Below, in pieces: positions 26,071 through 36,615 of a stretch of 64,000 nucleotides of DNA. Within the stretch, counting starts at the first letter, position 1; each line of letters begins with the position of its first letter. A model generated the notes under the pieces. It was not told the origin of the DNA and did no database searches. It saw only the letters and a list, made by a program, of their open reading frames with translations. Both the position numbers and the translations under genes were made by a program. Source of the DNA: a bacterium (GTDB taxonomy: Bacteria; Bacillota; Clostridia; Lachnospirales; Lachnospiraceae); the NCBI GenBank assembly GCA_028724545.1, contig JAQYCU010000024.1, positions 1 through 64,000 of the forward strand, given 5' to 3'.

Positions 26071-27561
26071 ATGAGTTTAAATAAAGAGGTTATGAACCGT
26101 CAGGAGATTGAAAAGAAATTAGAAAAAATTGATATTACATTGCCACCACCGGAAGCAGAGCCGGACAGACAGTATTATTTTATTAAGAAATTGCGTGTCT
26201 GGGTGGAAGAAAAGAAAAAAGAGTTAGGACGCCCACTGACAGCGAATATTACAACATTCGGATGCCAGATGAATGCGAGGGATTCTGAAAAAATACTGGG
26301 TATTATGCAGATGATTGGATATGAGGAATCGGATTCGGATGAGGCAGATTTTATTCTATATAATACCTGTACCGTGCGCGAAAATGCAAATTTAAAAGTA
26401 TATGGACGTCTTGGGCAGTTGAAAAAAGCAAAGTCAAAGAACCCGAATATGGTGATTGCACTTTGTGGCTGTATGATGCAGGAAGAAAGTGTTGTTGACA
26501 AGATTAAGAAAAGTTACCGGAATGTGGATATTATTTTCGGTACGCATAATATTTTCAAACTGGCAGAACTGCTGTCGATTAAACTGTTAGACCGTCCTGA
26601 AAGCAAGAAGATGATTATTGATATCTGGGAGGGGACAACGGAAATTGTCGAAGACCTGCCAAATGAGCGCAAATATACATTTAAAGGCGGAGTCAATATT
26701 ATGTTTGGCTGCAACAATTTCTGCAGTTATTGTATTGTGCCATATGTACGCGGCAGAGAGCGAAGCAGGGAACCAGAAGATATTATTGCTGAGATTGAAT
26801 GTATGGTACAGGATGGTGTAATCGAGGTGATGCTGCTGGGCCAAAATGTAAATTCCTATGGAAAGAACCTGAAAAATCCGATTACTTTTGCCCAACTGCT
26901 GGAAAGAATTGAGCAGATTGACGGATTGGAACGGATTCGTTTTATGACATCTCATCCAAAGGATTTGTCAGATGAACTCATTGCTGTTATGGGAAAATCA
27001 AAGAAAATATGTAAACAGATGCATTTGCCATTGCAATCTGGCAGCAGCCGTCTGTTAAAGATTATGAATCGTCATTATACGAAAGAGGATTACCTGTTAC
27101 TGGTGGAAAAGATTAGAAAGGCTGTTCCGGATATTGCATTGACGACGGATATTATCGTCGGTTTCCCGGGAGAAACAGAAGAAGATTTTGAAGAAACACT
27201 GGATGTTGTATCGAAAGTGCAATATGACAGTGCATTTACCTTTATTTACAGTAAGCGCACCGGAACACCGGCAGCACAGATGGAAAATCAGGTGCCGGAA
27301 GATGTTGTAAAAGACCGGTTTGACCGGCTTTTGAAACTGGTGCAGGATATTTCAACCGAAAAAACAAAAAAAGGCATTGGAAGTGTTGAAGAGGTACTAG
27401 TAGAGGAAATGAACCAGCAGGACGATTCTCTGGTAACGGGAAGAACCAGTCAGAATTACGTTGTGCATTTTCCGGGGGATGCTTCTTTAATCGGAAAGAT
27501 TGTACCGGTTCGTTTAGAAGAGAGCAAAGGTTTCTATTATATGGGAAAGATGGAAGCGTAA
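26071..27561 (+). CDS. miaB: tRNA-2-methylthio-N6-isopentenyladenosine synthase
   Basis: Radical SAM methylthiotransferase that modifies A37 of tRNAs reading U-starting codons. The N-terminal MTTase domain carries Cys in GCQMN, CTVREN and CGCMMQ (second iron-sulfur cluster). The radical SAM motif is Cys214, Cys218 and Cys221 (CNNFCSYC). The C-terminal TRAM domain covers about the last 65 residues. The N-terminal extension before the MTTase domain is usual for clostridial MiaB. I chose the ATG at 26071 (AGGAG 10 bases upstream); the frame continues upstream without support. Compare rimO in this window, the paralogue acting on ribosomal protein S12. Confidence 0.93.
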   Translation: MSLNKEVMNRQEIEKKLEKIDITLPPPEAEPDRQYYFIKKLRVWVEEKKKELGRPLTANITTFGCQMNARDSEKILGIMQMIGYEESDSDEADFILYNTCTVRENANLKVYGRLGQLKKAKSKNPNMVIALCGCMMQEESVVDKIKKSYRNVDIIFGTHNIFKLAELLSIKLLDRPESKKMIIDIWEGTTEIVEDLPNERKYTFKGGVNIMFGCNNFCSYCIVPYVRGRERSREPEDIIAEIECMVQDGVIEVMLLGQNVNSYGKNLKNPITFAQLLERIEQIDGLERIRFMTSHPKDLSDELIAVMGKSKKICKQMHLPLQSGSSRLLKIMNRHYTKEDYLLLVEKIRKAVPDIALTTDIIVGFPGETEEDFEETLDVVSKVQYDSAFTFIYSKRTGTPAAQMENQVPEDVVKDRFDRLLKLVQDISTEKTKKGIGSVEEVLVEEMNQQDDSLVTGRTSQNYVVHFPGDASLIGKIVPVRLEESKGFYYMGKMEA

Positions 27562-27590
27562 ACTGTTAAGCCAGGTGGCTGTTTGTGTGA

Positions 27591-28658
27591 ATGGAGATGA
27601 TGTTGGTGAGTCAGACAGAGGAAAAAGGGCGCAATTTAAGAGAAGAACAGGAAAAAAGGGAGCATATGATATTAAGTGAATATGCTACCTTTGCTGACCA
27701 GTCGTTAGGCAGGGATAGGGATGAGCCACAGTGTGATATCCGGACAGATTTTCAAAGGGACCGTGACCGGATTATTCATTGCAAGGCGTTCCGGCGTCTG
27801 AAACAAAAGACACAGGTTTTTCTTGCACCGGAAGGTGACCATTACCGGACCCGTCTGACACATACATTGGAAGTGGCACAAAATGCAAGAACCATTGCAA
27901 GGGCACTTTCCCTGAACGAGGATTTAACAGAGGCAATTGCACTTGGACATGATTTGGGACATACCCCTTTCGGGCATGCAGGTGAGAGAGCGTTAAACCG
28001 TATCACGGAAGAACATGGTGGATTTCATCACAACGAGCAGAGTGTCCGTGTTGTAGAACGTCTGGAAAAAGATGGAAAAGGACTGAATCTGACAAAAGAG
28101 GTAAGGGATGGCATTCTGAATCATCAGACAAAAGCAACGCCTATGACGTTAGAAGGAAAAATTGTCCGTTTGTCAGACAAAATTGCATATATCAATTCTG
28201 ACATTGATGATGCTATCCGTGCAGGTATTATTACAGAGGATGAAGTACCTGCAGAACATACGGATATTTTAGGAAAATCAACAAATCTCCGTTTGAATAC
28301 GCTGGTGCACGATATTGTACATCACAGTGAGGGGAAAAATGACATCTGTATGTCGGATGAGGTGGAGAAAGCAATGTATGCATTGCGCAGTTTCCTGTTT
28401 GACCGTGTTTATACCAATCCGGAGGCAAAAGGGGAAGAAAAGAAGGTCAGTCATATGATTAACCAGTTATATGAATATTATATTCATAATATTGAGAAAA
28501 TGCCTTCTGAATTTCTGATGCTTATCCGGGAAGGAGAACCTAACCAGCGCGTTGTCTGTGATTTTATCGCCTGTATGAGTGACCGGTATGCCGTGAATTT
28601 ATATAAAGAAATTATGATTCCGAAATCCTGGAGTGTGTTAAGCGTAGAGCAACGGTAA
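27591..28658 (+). CDS. dgt: dGTP triphosphohydrolase-like HD protein
   Basis: Predicted deoxynucleoside triphosphate triphosphohydrolase, which cleaves dNTPs to deoxynucleoside and triphosphate. Visible blocks are RDRDRIIHCKAFRRLKQKTQVF, YRTRLTHTLEVAQ and the HD core ALGHDLGHTPFGHAGE, followed by LSDKIAYINSDIDDA. Several starts are possible between 27591 and 27606 (ATG, ATG, ATG, TTG, GTG). The only GGAG lies inside this cluster at 27593-27596, so the real start may be 27600 or later. At about 350 residues it is the shorter, Firmicute type. Substrate preference cannot be read from sequence. Confidence 0.9.
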   Translation: MEMMLVSQTEEKGRNLREEQEKREHMILSEYATFADQSLGRDRDEPQCDIRTDFQRDRDRIIHCKAFRRLKQKTQVFLAPEGDHYRTRLTHTLEVAQNARTIARALSLNEDLTEAIALGHDLGHTPFGHAGERALNRITEEHGGFHHNEQSVRVVERLEKDGKGLNLTKEVRDGILNHQTKATPMTLEGKIVRLSDKIAYINSDIDDAIRAGIITEDEVPAEHTDILGKSTNLRLNTLVHDIVHHSEGKNDICMSDEVEKAMYALRSFLFDRVYTNPEAKGEEKKVSHMINQLYEYYIHNIEKMPSEFLMLIREGEPNQRVVCDFIACMSDRYAVNLYKEIMIPKSWSVLSVEQR

Positions 28659-28722
28659 ACAGCAGCGAATGTCTGCAAAATTTTTTATAAAAAATAAAAA
28701 AGGAAATTTATAAATTCTGTCG

Positions 28723-28769
28723 AATAACTAATATAGGGGCTTTTTTGCTCTTGTGTTAGTTATTTTTTT
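28723..28769 (+). terminator. Hairpin with T run directly ahead of dnaG
   Basis: AATAACTAA pairs with TTAGTTATT (9 pairs), with an inner AGGGGC/GCTCTT helix and a T6 loop, followed by TTTTT. It ends the dgt transcript or attenuates dnaG, whose start is 23 bases further on. There is almost no room for a promoter between it and dnaG. Confidence 0.75.
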
Positions 28770-28791
28770 GATGCAGAAAGGAGGAGAATGC

Positions 28792-30567
28792 ATGCCGTGG
28801 TATTCGGAAGAGAAAATCGAAGAAGTCCGTTCACGAAATGATATTGTGGATGTTATCGGAAACTATGTGAAGTTAAAACGTTCCGGCAGTGGTTATGTAG
28901 GACTGTGTCCTTTTCACAGTGAGAAATCTCCGTCTTTTAGTGTCAATCCTGCAAGACAGATGTATAAATGTTTTGGATGTGGCGTTGGTGGAAATGTCAT
29001 TACTTTTATTATGGAATATGAAAATTATTCATTTCCGGAGGCAATGCAATATCTGGCAGAGCGTGCGAATGTTGATTTGCCCCAGAAAGAAATGACAGCA
29101 GAACAGAAAAAACAGGAAAATTTACGGCAGACGCTGTTAGAGATTAATACAAAAGCAGCCCGTTTTTTCTTCGCAAAACTAAAGTCGCAGCAGGGAAAGT
29201 TAGGTTATGAGTACTTAAAGGGCAGGGAACTGACAGATGAAACGATTGTTCATTTTGGCCTGGGCTATGCAGGACAGGGAGGCAATGAACTTTATCAATA
29301 TCTGCGAAAGGAAGGATATTCAGATGCTGTTCTGAAAGAAACCGGTCTTTTTAAGATGGACGAGCGTGGTGTTTATGACAAATTCTGGAACCGTGTGATG
29401 TTTCCGATTATGGATATCAGTAATCACGTCATAGGATTTGGAGGGCGCGTGATGGGTGATGCAAAGCCAAAGTATTTAAATTCGCCCGAAACAAAAATTT
29501 TCGATAAGAGCCGGAATCTGTTTGGTATGAATTATGCGAAACAGGGAAAAAGAAGGAATCTGATTCTTTGTGAAGGCTATATGGATGTGATTGCATTGCA
29601 TCAGGCAGGATTTACGAATGCAGTAGCATCACTGGGAACAGCATTTACCGGGCAGCAGGCAAATCTGCTCAGAAGGTATACCGATGAAGTATTGTTAACA
29701 TATGACAGTGACGGGGCAGGAAGAAAAGCAGCGTTACGTGCCATTCCGATTCTTCGCAGTGCAGGTATTAACGGAAAAATTGTACATATGGAGCCGTACA
29801 AAGACCCGGATGAGTTTATCAAGGCACTTGGAGCAGAAGAATTTGAAAAAAGGCTGGAAGGAGCGCAGAACAGTTTCTTCTTTGAAGTAGAAGTTCTACG
29901 GGAACAATATGACATTTCAGACCCGGAGCAAAAGACAAAGTTTTATCACGAACTGGCAAAGAAATTGCTGGTTTTTACGGAAAAAGTACAGCGTGACAAT
30001 TATCTGGAAGCTGTTGCAGCAAAATATGGTATTCCAAAAGAAGATTTGAGAAATCTTGTCATCCGTTACAGCAGCCAGATGCCGGAAGGGTATCAGAATA
30101 CGGAAACGGTCAGTCAGCCAAAACAAAAACCAAAAGAAGAAACGGGAATTGCGTATTCCTATCAGTTACTTTTGTCCTGGCTGATAGAAGCGCCGGAATT
30201 GTACGAGCCGGTCAGTCAGAGAATTACACCGGATGATTTTTTTGATGAAAAGTATCATATTGTCGCCCAATTGCTTTATGAGCAGTTAGAAAAGAAAGAA
30301 CTGCTGCCGGCAAAAATTATCAATCATTTTCAGGATGTAGAAAGTCAGAAAGAAGTAGCAAAAATGTTTCAGACAGAGTTTCAGACGAAAATGAGCCGGG
30401 ATGAGAGGGAAAAGGCATTGAATGAATTAGTTATTCGCATTAAGGAGTACAGCATAGAATACCGTATGCGAAATTTAACTGATATGAAAGAACTGCAGGC
30501 ACTGATTCTGGAGAAGAAACAGTGGCAGACACCAGAGAAATTGCATATTTCTCTAAAAGATGGTTAA
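28792..30567 (+). CDS. dnaG: DNA primase
   Basis: Makes RNA primers at the replication fork. The CHC2 zinc-binding domain has Cys39, His42, Cys60 and Cys63. A Toprim catalytic core follows, with LCEGYMDVIALHQAG, the LLTYDSDGAG metal site and a KDPDEF block. A helicase-binding C-terminal region covers roughly 440-591. I chose the ATG at 28792, which has GGAGG 9 bases upstream. It sits in the classic dnaG-rpoD macromolecular synthesis arrangement, though without rpsU. Confidence 0.97.
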   Translation: MPWYSEEKIEEVRSRNDIVDVIGNYVKLKRSGSGYVGLCPFHSEKSPSFSVNPARQMYKCFGCGVGGNVITFIMEYENYSFPEAMQYLAERANVDLPQKEMTAEQKKQENLRQTLLEINTKAARFFFAKLKSQQGKLGYEYLKGRELTDETIVHFGLGYAGQGGNELYQYLRKEGYSDAVLKETGLFKMDERGVYDKFWNRVMFPIMDISNHVIGFGGRVMGDAKPKYLNSPETKIFDKSRNLFGMNYAKQGKRRNLILCEGYMDVIALHQAGFTNAVASLGTAFTGQQANLLRRYTDEVLLTYDSDGAGRKAALRAIPILRSAGINGKIVHMEPYKDPDEFIKALGAEEFEKRLEGAQNSFFFEVEVLREQYDISDPEQKTKFYHELAKKLLVFTEKVQRDNYLEAVAAKYGIPKEDLRNLVIRYSSQMPEGYQNTETVSQPKQKPKEETGIAYSYQLLLSWLIEAPELYEPVSQRITPDDFFDEKYHIVAQLLYEQLEKKELLPAKIINHFQDVESQKEVAKMFQTEFQTKMSRDEREKALNELVIRIKEYSIEYRMRNLTDMKELQALILEKKQWQTPEKLHISLKDG

Positions 30568-30606
30568 AGTATAGCGTAAGTTATTAACCAAGGATAAATG
30601 ACAATC

Positions 30607-30625
30607 ACTGATAGAAATTATCAGT
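30607..30625. other. Small dyad between dnaG and rpoD
   Basis: ACTGATA and TATCAGT, 7 perfect pairs with a 5-base loop, 24 bases upstream of the rpoD start. Possible operator or mRNA hairpin. Confidence 0.3.
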
Positions 30626-30649
30626 ACATATAAGAAAGGAAGGAACATT

Positions 30650-31906
30650 ATGGCAACAGAAAAGAAAACGACAGGCGAGGCTGGTGCAGCAGAGGAGTTA
30701 GAAAAAGTTACAAAGAAAAGCCGCACAAAGAGTTCTGCCAAAAAGAAAACTTCTGCCAAAAAATCAGAACAGGAACTGACAGATGAAGACTTTGAACAGA
30801 AATTCAAAGAAAAGCTGGGGGCATTACAACAGCTTGCCAAGTCTAAGAGAAATGTATTGGAACTTGCCGAAATTAACAGTTTTTTTAACGATATCGGACT
30901 GGACGAAGAAAAGACAGAATTAGTAATTGAATTTTTAGAAAAAGAAGGTGTCGATGTTCTTCGTATTCCGGAAGGAAAAGAAACGGATGAAGAAATCATG
31001 TTAGAAATGGAAGCCAGTGGTGAAGTGCCGGATGATGAAGAAATTGAAAAAATAGATTTATCCGTTCCGGAGGGAGTCAGCATTGAAGACCCTGTCCGTA
31101 TGTACTTAAAAGAAATCGGTAAAGTACCTCTTTTGACGGCAGAGGAAGAAGTCGAACTGGCAAAACGTATGGAAGAAGGCGATGCCGAGGCAAAGAAAAA
31201 ACTGGCAGAAGCGAACTTACGTCTTGTTGTCAGCATTGCGAAACGTTATGTGGGACGAGGCATGTTGTTCCTTGACCTGATTCAGGAAGGAAACTTAGGA
31301 CTGATTAAAGCCGTAGAAAAGTTTGATTATAAGAAGGGATATAAGTTCAGCACATATGCTACCTGGTGGATTCGTCAGGCGATAACAAGAGCGATTGCTG
31401 ACCAGGCAAGAACTATCCGTATCCCGGTTCATATGGTAGAAACTATTAATAAATTTGTCCGTGTACAGCGTCAGCTGCTGCAGGAATTGGGAAGAGAACC
31501 ATATCCGGAAGAGATTGCGAAAGAAATGAATATGCCGGTAGAACGTGTCCGTGAAATCCAGAAAATTTCCTTGGAACCTGTTTCCTTAGAAACACCAATT
31601 GGTGAAGAAGAAGACAGTCATCTGGGAGATTTTATTCAGGATGATAATGTTCCGGTGCCTGCAGAAGCAGCAGCATTTACCCTGCTTCGCGAGCAGTTAG
31701 AAGAAGTACTGGGTACTTTGACGGAGCGCGAGCAGAAGGTGTTAAAACTTCGCTTTGGTCTGGAAGATGGACGTGCCAGAACCTTAGAGGAAGTAGGAAA
31801 AGAGTTTAAAGTTACGCGAGAGCGTATTCGTCAGATTGAGGCTAAGGCACTGCGTAAGTTAAGACATCCAAGCCGCAGCCGTAAGTTAAAGGATTATTTA
31901 GAGTAA
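30650..31906 (+). CDS. rpoD: Primary sigma factor RpoD/SigA
   Basis: Housekeeping sigma factor, 418 residues. A Lys-rich N-terminus ([17 protein letters not shown]) precedes region 1.1. Region 1.2 contains [17 protein letters not shown]. Region 2 has [21 protein letters not shown] and the -10 reading helix [15 protein letters not shown]. Region 3 follows, and region 4 has the -35 reading [35 protein letters not shown] precedes the ATG. Its stop overlaps the start of trmK. The promoters seen in this window (TTGACA/TATAAT type) are what this factor should read. Confidence 0.97.
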   Translation: MATEKKTTGEAGAAEELEKVTKKSRTKSSAKKKTSAKKSEQELTDEDFEQKFKEKLGALQQLAKSKRNVLELAEINSFFNDIGLDEEKTELVIEFLEKEGVDVLRIPEGKETDEEIMLEMEASGEVPDDEEIEKIDLSVPEGVSIEDPVRMYLKEIGKVPLLTAEEEVELAKRMEEGDAEAKKKLAEANLRLVVSIAKRYVGRGMLFLDLIQEGNLGLIKAVEKFDYKKGYKFSTYATWWIRQAITRAIADQARTIRIPVHMVETINKFVRVQRQLLQELGREPYPEEIAKEMNMPVERVREIQKISLEPVSLETPIGEEEDSHLGDFIQDDNVPVPAEAAAFTLLREQLEEVLGTLTEREQKVLKLRFGLEDGRARTLEEVGKEFKVTRERIRQIEAKALRKLRHPSRSRKLKDYLE

Positions 31907-32607
31907 TGAATTTATCAAAAAGATTACAGCGTGTGATTGCAAATGTTAAATCAGGAAAGACAGTGGCTGATATTGGCTGTGACCACGGATTTGCGTCGAT
32001 TGCCCTGGTGCAGAATGGTCAGGCAGAGCGTGTCATAGCAATGGATATCAATGAAGGGCCATTGGAAAGAGCACGTGGGCATATCAGTCAGTACCATATG
32101 CAGGATACTATTTCAGTGCGCTTATCAGACGGGGCGAAAAAATTGCAGCCGGGCGAAGCAGACACGTTGCTGATTAGTGGAATGGGAGGCGCGCTTATCA
32201 CAAAAATTCTGACAGACAGTAAAAAAACAGTAATGTCAGCGAAAGAACTGGTATTATCGCCACAATCAGAAATTCATCTGGTAAGAAAATGTGTGCATGA
32301 GCTTGGATTTGCGATTGCGCACGAGGAAATGGTGGAAGACCAGGGAAAATATTATGTGATTATCCGGGCCGTTCCAGGCAGGGAACGTTATGCAGATGAA
32401 ATAGAATATACATACGGCAAGTGCCTGATAGAAGAAAAAGATGCTGTTTTTCTTCAGTTCCTGCACAAAGAAGAAAAAAGAACAGACCATATTCTGAAAC
32501 ATATGTCTTATGAAGCACTGTCCGAAGAGGGAATGCGTAAAAAGGCAGAAATCCAGAAAGAAAAGGAACAGATTCTGGCGATAAGGAATAGAATGTGTAC
32601 GGAATAG
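31906..32607 (+). CDS. trmK: tRNA (adenine(22)-N1)-methyltransferase
   Basis: SAM-dependent methyltransferase for A22 of tRNAs. The Rossmann core has the SAM loop VADIGCDHGFASIAL, the acidic VIAMDINEGPLERA, and the family-typical LLISGMGGALITKIL and LVLSPQSEIHLVRK. 233 residues. The ATG overlaps the rpoD stop (TAATG), so translation is coupled. trmK next to rpoD is the usual Firmicute order. Confidence 0.93.
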   Translation: MNLSKRLQRVIANVKSGKTVADIGCDHGFASIALVQNGQAERVIAMDINEGPLERARGHISQYHMQDTISVRLSDGAKKLQPGEADTLLISGMGGALITKILTDSKKTVMSAKELVLSPQSEIHLVRKCVHELGFAIAHEEMVEDQGKYYVIIRAVPGRERYADEIEYTYGKCLIEEKDAVFLQFLHKEEKRTDHILKHMSYEALSEEGMRKKAEIQKEKEQILAIRNRMCTE

Positions 32608-32631
32608 AAAAAGCAGATGGGAGGAAACGTT

Positions 32632-34293
32632 ATGGGAAACTATGTAAAAGTAACAGTGGGCAATATAACAAAAGAATATCCATCGGATATTACATATGGG
32701 GAAATTGCCAGAGAACATAAGGCAGAATATGCATATGATATTATTCTTGCCCAAAAGGGTGGCAAATTAGTTGAACTTACAAAAAAGGTACAGGAAGATT
32801 GTACGATTTCCTTTTTAACAACACAGTCAGACAGTGGACACAAAACATATGACAGAGGTGTGACGCTGTTAATGCTGGATGCTTTCTATTCTGTGGCAGA
32901 TACCAGAAAACTAAAAAATATATTCGTAGAACATTCTTTAGGAGACAGTATTTACTGCGAAGTAGAAGGACTTCCTGTTACGCAGGAACTTTTAGGGCAG
33001 GTACAGTCCTATATGGAAGAAATCGTACAGAAAGACCTGCCATTTGAAAAGCGTTCGGTAGATACCGGCACTGCGCTGAAACTATTTGAAAAGCATAAGA
33101 TGTACGATAAGAAAAAACTGTTTGAATACCGTCGTGTATCCAGAGTCAATATTTATACCTTAGATGGTTTTGAAGATTATTATTATGGATATATGCCTGC
33201 TTCTACCGGTATTTTGAAATATTTCAGTCTGGAGCAGTATCAGCAGGGATTTCTGATTCATTTACCAAACAAAAAACAGCCGGATAAACTGCAACCTTTT
33301 TCTGACAGACCAAAACTTTTCAAGACTCTGCAGGAAGCCAACAGCTGGGGCAAAATGGTAGACGTTGCAACAGTAGGTGCCTTAAATGATGTGATTGCAC
33401 ACGGTGGGGCATCTGACCTGATTTTGGTACAGGAGGCATTGCAGGAGAAAAAAATAGGACAGATTGCTGAGCAGATTGCAAATGACAGTGGCAAGAAATT
33501 TATTATGATAGCAGGACCGTCCTCTTCCGGCAAAACATCATTTTCGCATCGGTTGTCAATTCAGTTAAGAACATTGGGATTAAAGCCGCATCCGATTGCG
33601 CTGGACAATTATTTTAAAAACCGTGAGGATACGCCGGTAGATGAAAATGGCAAATTTAATTTTGAATGTTTAGAGGCAATTGATGTCGAACAGTTTAATA
33701 AAGATATGACGGCACTTTTGTCAGGAGAAAAAGTAGAACTTCCGGTATTTAATTTTAAAACCGGACAGAGGGAATACAGGGGAGATTACAAAAAACTGGG
33801 AGCAGATGATATTCTGGTTATCGAAGGAATACATGGATTAAATGATAAGTTATCCTATTCTCTCCCAAAAGAGAGCAAGTTTAAAATTTATATCAGTGCC
33901 TTAACACAGTTAAATATTGATGAACACAATAGAATTTCCACAACAGACGGCAGACTGATACGCCGTATGGTGCGTGATGCCAGAACACGTGGAACAGACG
34001 CGGCCAAGACAATTGATATGTGGCCGTCCGTGCGAAAGGGGGAAGACCAGTATATCTTCCCATTTCAGGAGGAAGCAGACGTGATGTTCAATTCGGCACT
34101 GATTTATGAACTGGCCGTTTTGAAACCGTATGCAGAGTCTATTCTTTTCGGGATTCCAAAGGATGCACCGGAATATGTTGAGGCAAAAAGACTGCTGAAG
34201 TTTTTAGATTACTTTATCGGAATCAGCAGTGAAGAAATTCCTAAAAATTCATTACTGAGAGAATTTGTTGGAGGAAGTGTATTTAACGTATAG
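32632..34293 (+). CDS. TGS-domain nucleoside (uridine-type) kinase
   Basis: 553 residues. The N-terminus resembles the TGS and second additional domain of threonyl-tRNA synthetase (about 1-200). The C-terminal half is a uridine kinase/phosphoribulokinase-type P-loop NTPase, with Walker [10 protein letters not shown] at about 295-303, [13 protein letters not shown] and [12 protein letters not shown]. This fused architecture is widespread in Clostridia and Bacteroidetes and is annotated as nucleoside kinase. The exact substrate is not known to me. I chose the ATG at 32632 (GGGAGG 7 bases upstream). folD follows 13 bases after its stop. Confidence 0.88.
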   Translation: MGNYVKVTVGNITKEYPSDITYGEIAREHKAEYAYDIILAQKGGKLVELTKKVQEDCTISFLTTQSDSGHKTYDRGVTLLMLDAFYSVADTRKLKNIFVEHSLGDSIYCEVEGLPVTQELLGQVQSYMEEIVQKDLPFEKRSVDTGTALKLFEKHKMYDKKKLFEYRRVSRVNIYTLDGFEDYYYGYMPASTGILKYFSLEQYQQGFLIHLPNKKQPDKLQPFSDRPKLFKTLQEANSWGKMVDVATVGALNDVIAHGGASDLILVQEALQEKKIGQIAEQIANDSGKKFIMIAGPSSSGKTSFSHRLSIQLRTLGLKPHPIALDNYFKNREDTPVDENGKFNFECLEAIDVEQFNKDMTALLSGEKVELPVFNFKTGQREYRGDYKKLGADDILVIEGIHGLNDKLSYSLPKESKFKIYISALTQLNIDEHNRISTTDGRLIRRMVRDARTRGTDAAKTIDMWPSVRKGEDQYIFPFQEEADVMFNSALIYELAVLKPYAESILFGIPKDAPEYVEAKRLLKFLDYFIGISSEEIPKNSLLREFVGGSVFNV

Positions 34294-34306
34294 GAGGAAT
34301 GATACA

Positions 34307-35152
34307 ATGGCAACATTAATTGATGGAAAAAAGATTTCACAGGAAATAAAGGATGAATTAAAAGAAAAGGTCGCAAAATTAAAAGAAGACGGCATTTCTA
34401 TTTCTCTGGCTGTAATCCAGGTCGGAAATAATCCGGCGTCTACTGTATATGTAGGCAATAAGAAAAAAGCATGCGCATATGTCGGAATCGAATCGCTTGC
34501 GTATGAATTGCCGGAAGAAACGACAGAAGAAGAACTTCTGCAGCTGGTACAGGAACTCAATGAAAAGAAAGAGGTCAATGGCATTTTAGTACAGCTGCCA
34601 TTGCCGGGGCATATTGATGAAGATAAAGTAATTCAGGCAATTAGTCCTGCAAAGGATGTGGATGGATTTCACCCACAGAGCGTCGGTGCTCTAAGCATCG
34701 GGCAGAAAGGCTTTGTATCCTGCACGCCGGCGGGCATTATTGAATTACTGAAGCGTTCCGGTATTGCGATTGATGGCAAAGAGTGTGTTATAGTAGGAAG
34801 AAGTAATATCGTTGGAAAGCCAATGGCATTGCTTTTGCTGAGAGAAAACGGCACCGTAACAGTATGTCATTCCCATACGGCAGACTTAAAGGAAGTAACG
34901 CGCCGTGCCGATATTTTAGTGGTAGCTATAGGAAAAGCAAAAATGATAGATGCTGATTATATTAAGGAAGGTGCTGTTGTAATTGATGTCGGAATGGACA
35001 GAGATGAAAATGGCAAATTATGTGGTGATGTGGATTTTGAGTCGGCAAAAGAAAAAGCCGGTGCCATTACACCGGTACCTGGCGGCGTTGGTCCTATGAC
35101 CATTGCAATGCTGATGAATAACTGCGTTGAGTCTGCTCTGATGCAGAAATAG
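34307..35152 (+). CDS. folD: Methylenetetrahydrofolate dehydrogenase / cyclohydrolase
   Basis: Bifunctional one-carbon enzyme that converts 5,10-methylene-THF to 10-formyl-THF. Visible are the [14 protein letters not shown] block with the catalytic Lys, [21 protein letters not shown], the nucleotide-binding [16 protein letters not shown] and the C-terminal [16 protein letters not shown]. 281 residues, normal. The start is set by AGGAGG upstream of the ATG at 34307. Confidence 0.97.
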   Translation: MATLIDGKKISQEIKDELKEKVAKLKEDGISISLAVIQVGNNPASTVYVGNKKKACAYVGIESLAYELPEETTEEELLQLVQELNEKKEVNGILVQLPLPGHIDEDKVIQAISPAKDVDGFHPQSVGALSIGQKGFVSCTPAGIIELLKRSGIAIDGKECVIVGRSNIVGKPMALLLLRENGTVTVCHSHTADLKEVTRRADILVVAIGKAKMIDADYIKEGAVVIDVGMDRDENGKLCGDVDFESAKEKAGAITPVPGGVGPMTIAMLMNNCVESALMQK

Positions 35153-35198
35153 CAAATAGTAGTAAAACAAGAAGAATGAAGATTGTGAGGACAGAAAT

Positions 35199-36536
35199 TT
35201 GAAAATTTATTTTGTGTCACTAGGCTGTGATAAAAACCTGGTGGACAGCGAAATGATGATTACGGATTTAAAGAAAGCAGGACATACCATCATAGATGAT
35301 GAAACAATGGCCGATGTTATTGTTGTCAATACCTGCTGTTTTATCGGAGATGCAAAAGAAGAAAGTATTAATGCATTGCTTTCTATGGCAGAATACAAGG
35401 AAAATGCAAATTGTAAACTGCTGATTGCAACAGGATGTCTGGCGCAACGGTATCACAAAGAAATTGCAGAAGAAATCCCGGAAGTAGATGTTATTATTGG
35501 AACGATGGGATATGAATCACTGGTTAATGCGATAGAAGAAGGTCTTGCCAAAAAGGGCGAGGTGACAGAGCATCTGGAAAGCATTGATTATCTGCCGACG
35601 CCTTCGGTAGAACGTGACAGTATGACGGGTGGCTATTTTGCCTATCTGAAAATTGCAGAAGGCTGTGACAAGCACTGCACATATTGTATTATTCCAAAAG
35701 TCAGGGGAAAATACCGTAGTGTTCCAATGGAAAATCTGCTGGCACAGGCGAAGCATCTGGTGGAAAATGGTGCAAAGGAACTGATTCTGGTAGCACAGGA
35801 AACAACACTTTATGGTCAGGATTTGTATGGCAAAAAGAGTCTGCCAAAATTATTGGAAGAATTATCAAAAATAGAAGATTTAAAATGGATTCGCATATTA
35901 TATTGTTATCCGGAGGAAATCACGGAAGAATTAGTGGATGCCATAAAACGTTTGCCGAAAGTGTGCCATTATCTGGATATGCCGATTCAGCATGCATCCG
36001 ATTCTATTTTGAAAAAGATGGGCAGAAGAACAAACCAGCAGGAAATTGTTCAAATTGTAGAAAAACTGCGCAGTGAAATTCCGGATATTGCCCTTCGGAC
36101 AACGCTGATTACCGGCTTTCCGGGAGAAACACAGGATGACTTTGAACAGTTGAAACGGTTTGTTTCTAAAATGCAGTTTGACCGTCTGGGAGTCTTTCCT
36201 TATTCGCAGGAAGAAGACACACCGGCAGCAGATTTGCCGGAGCAGATTGCAGAAGAAGTAAAGGAATCGCGCAAAGACGAGATTATGCAGATACAACAGG
36301 AAATTGCTTTTGAAAAAAGCAAAGCTTGTATCGGAAGAAAACTTGATGTTATGATAGAAGGAAATCTTCCGGATGAGGGCGTTTATATTGCCAGAACATA
36401 TATGGATGCTCCTGATGTTGACGGCTATGTTTTTGTGGAGAGCGACTGGAATCTGATGTCTGGCGATTTTATTACTGTTGAAATTGTCGGAGCAGACGGG
36501 TATGATTTGATTGGTACTGTAGCAGAAGAGGAATAG
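35199..36536 (+). CDS. rimO: Ribosomal protein S12 methylthiotransferase
   Basis: Radical SAM enzyme that methylthiolates the conserved Asp of S12. The N-terminal MTTase domain has SLGCDKNLVDSE, NTCCFIGDAKEESI and ATGCLAQRY. The radical SAM cluster is Cys156, Cys160 and Cys163 (CDKHCTYC). The C-terminal TRAM domain completes it. The SLGCDKN motif marks RimO rather than MiaB. The start codon is TTG, with GAGG 8 bases upstream. 445 residues. Confidence 0.95.
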   Translation: MKIYFVSLGCDKNLVDSEMMITDLKKAGHTIIDDETMADVIVVNTCCFIGDAKEESINALLSMAEYKENANCKLLIATGCLAQRYHKEIAEEIPEVDVIIGTMGYESLVNAIEEGLAKKGEVTEHLESIDYLPTPSVERDSMTGGYFAYLKIAEGCDKHCTYCIIPKVRGKYRSVPMENLLAQAKHLVENGAKELILVAQETTLYGQDLYGKKSLPKLLEELSKIEDLKWIRILYCYPEEITEELVDAIKRLPKVCHYLDMPIQHASDSILKKMGRRTNQQEIVQIVEKLRSEIPDIALRTTLITGFPGETQDDFEQLKRFVSKMQFDRLGVFPYSQEEDTPAADLPEQIAEEVKESRKDEIMQIQQEIAFEKSKACIGRKLDVMIEGNLPDEGVYIARTYMDAPDVDGYVFVESDWNLMSGDFITVEIVGADGYDLIGTVAEEE

Positions 36537-36615
36537 AGCAGCCAATGCTTTGTGGATAGAAGCAAATAGCAAAGAAACAATAAATAGCACGAAGGTGCAG
36601 AAATGGAGAGATGAC

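Noticed and set aside
2667..30579. AAAGTATAGCGTAA occurs at 2667-2680 and again at 30566-30579, with a shorter GTATAGCGT at about 42674
   Set aside because: In 64 kb several exact 14-base repeats are expected by chance, and the three contexts differ (one is a minus-strand promoter), so no shared motif is claimed.
30553..31236. 227-codon Ser-rich minus-strand frame opposite rpoD
   Set aside because: Composition is the mirror of the Lys/Glu-rich sigma factor N-terminus. No binding site or promoter fits.
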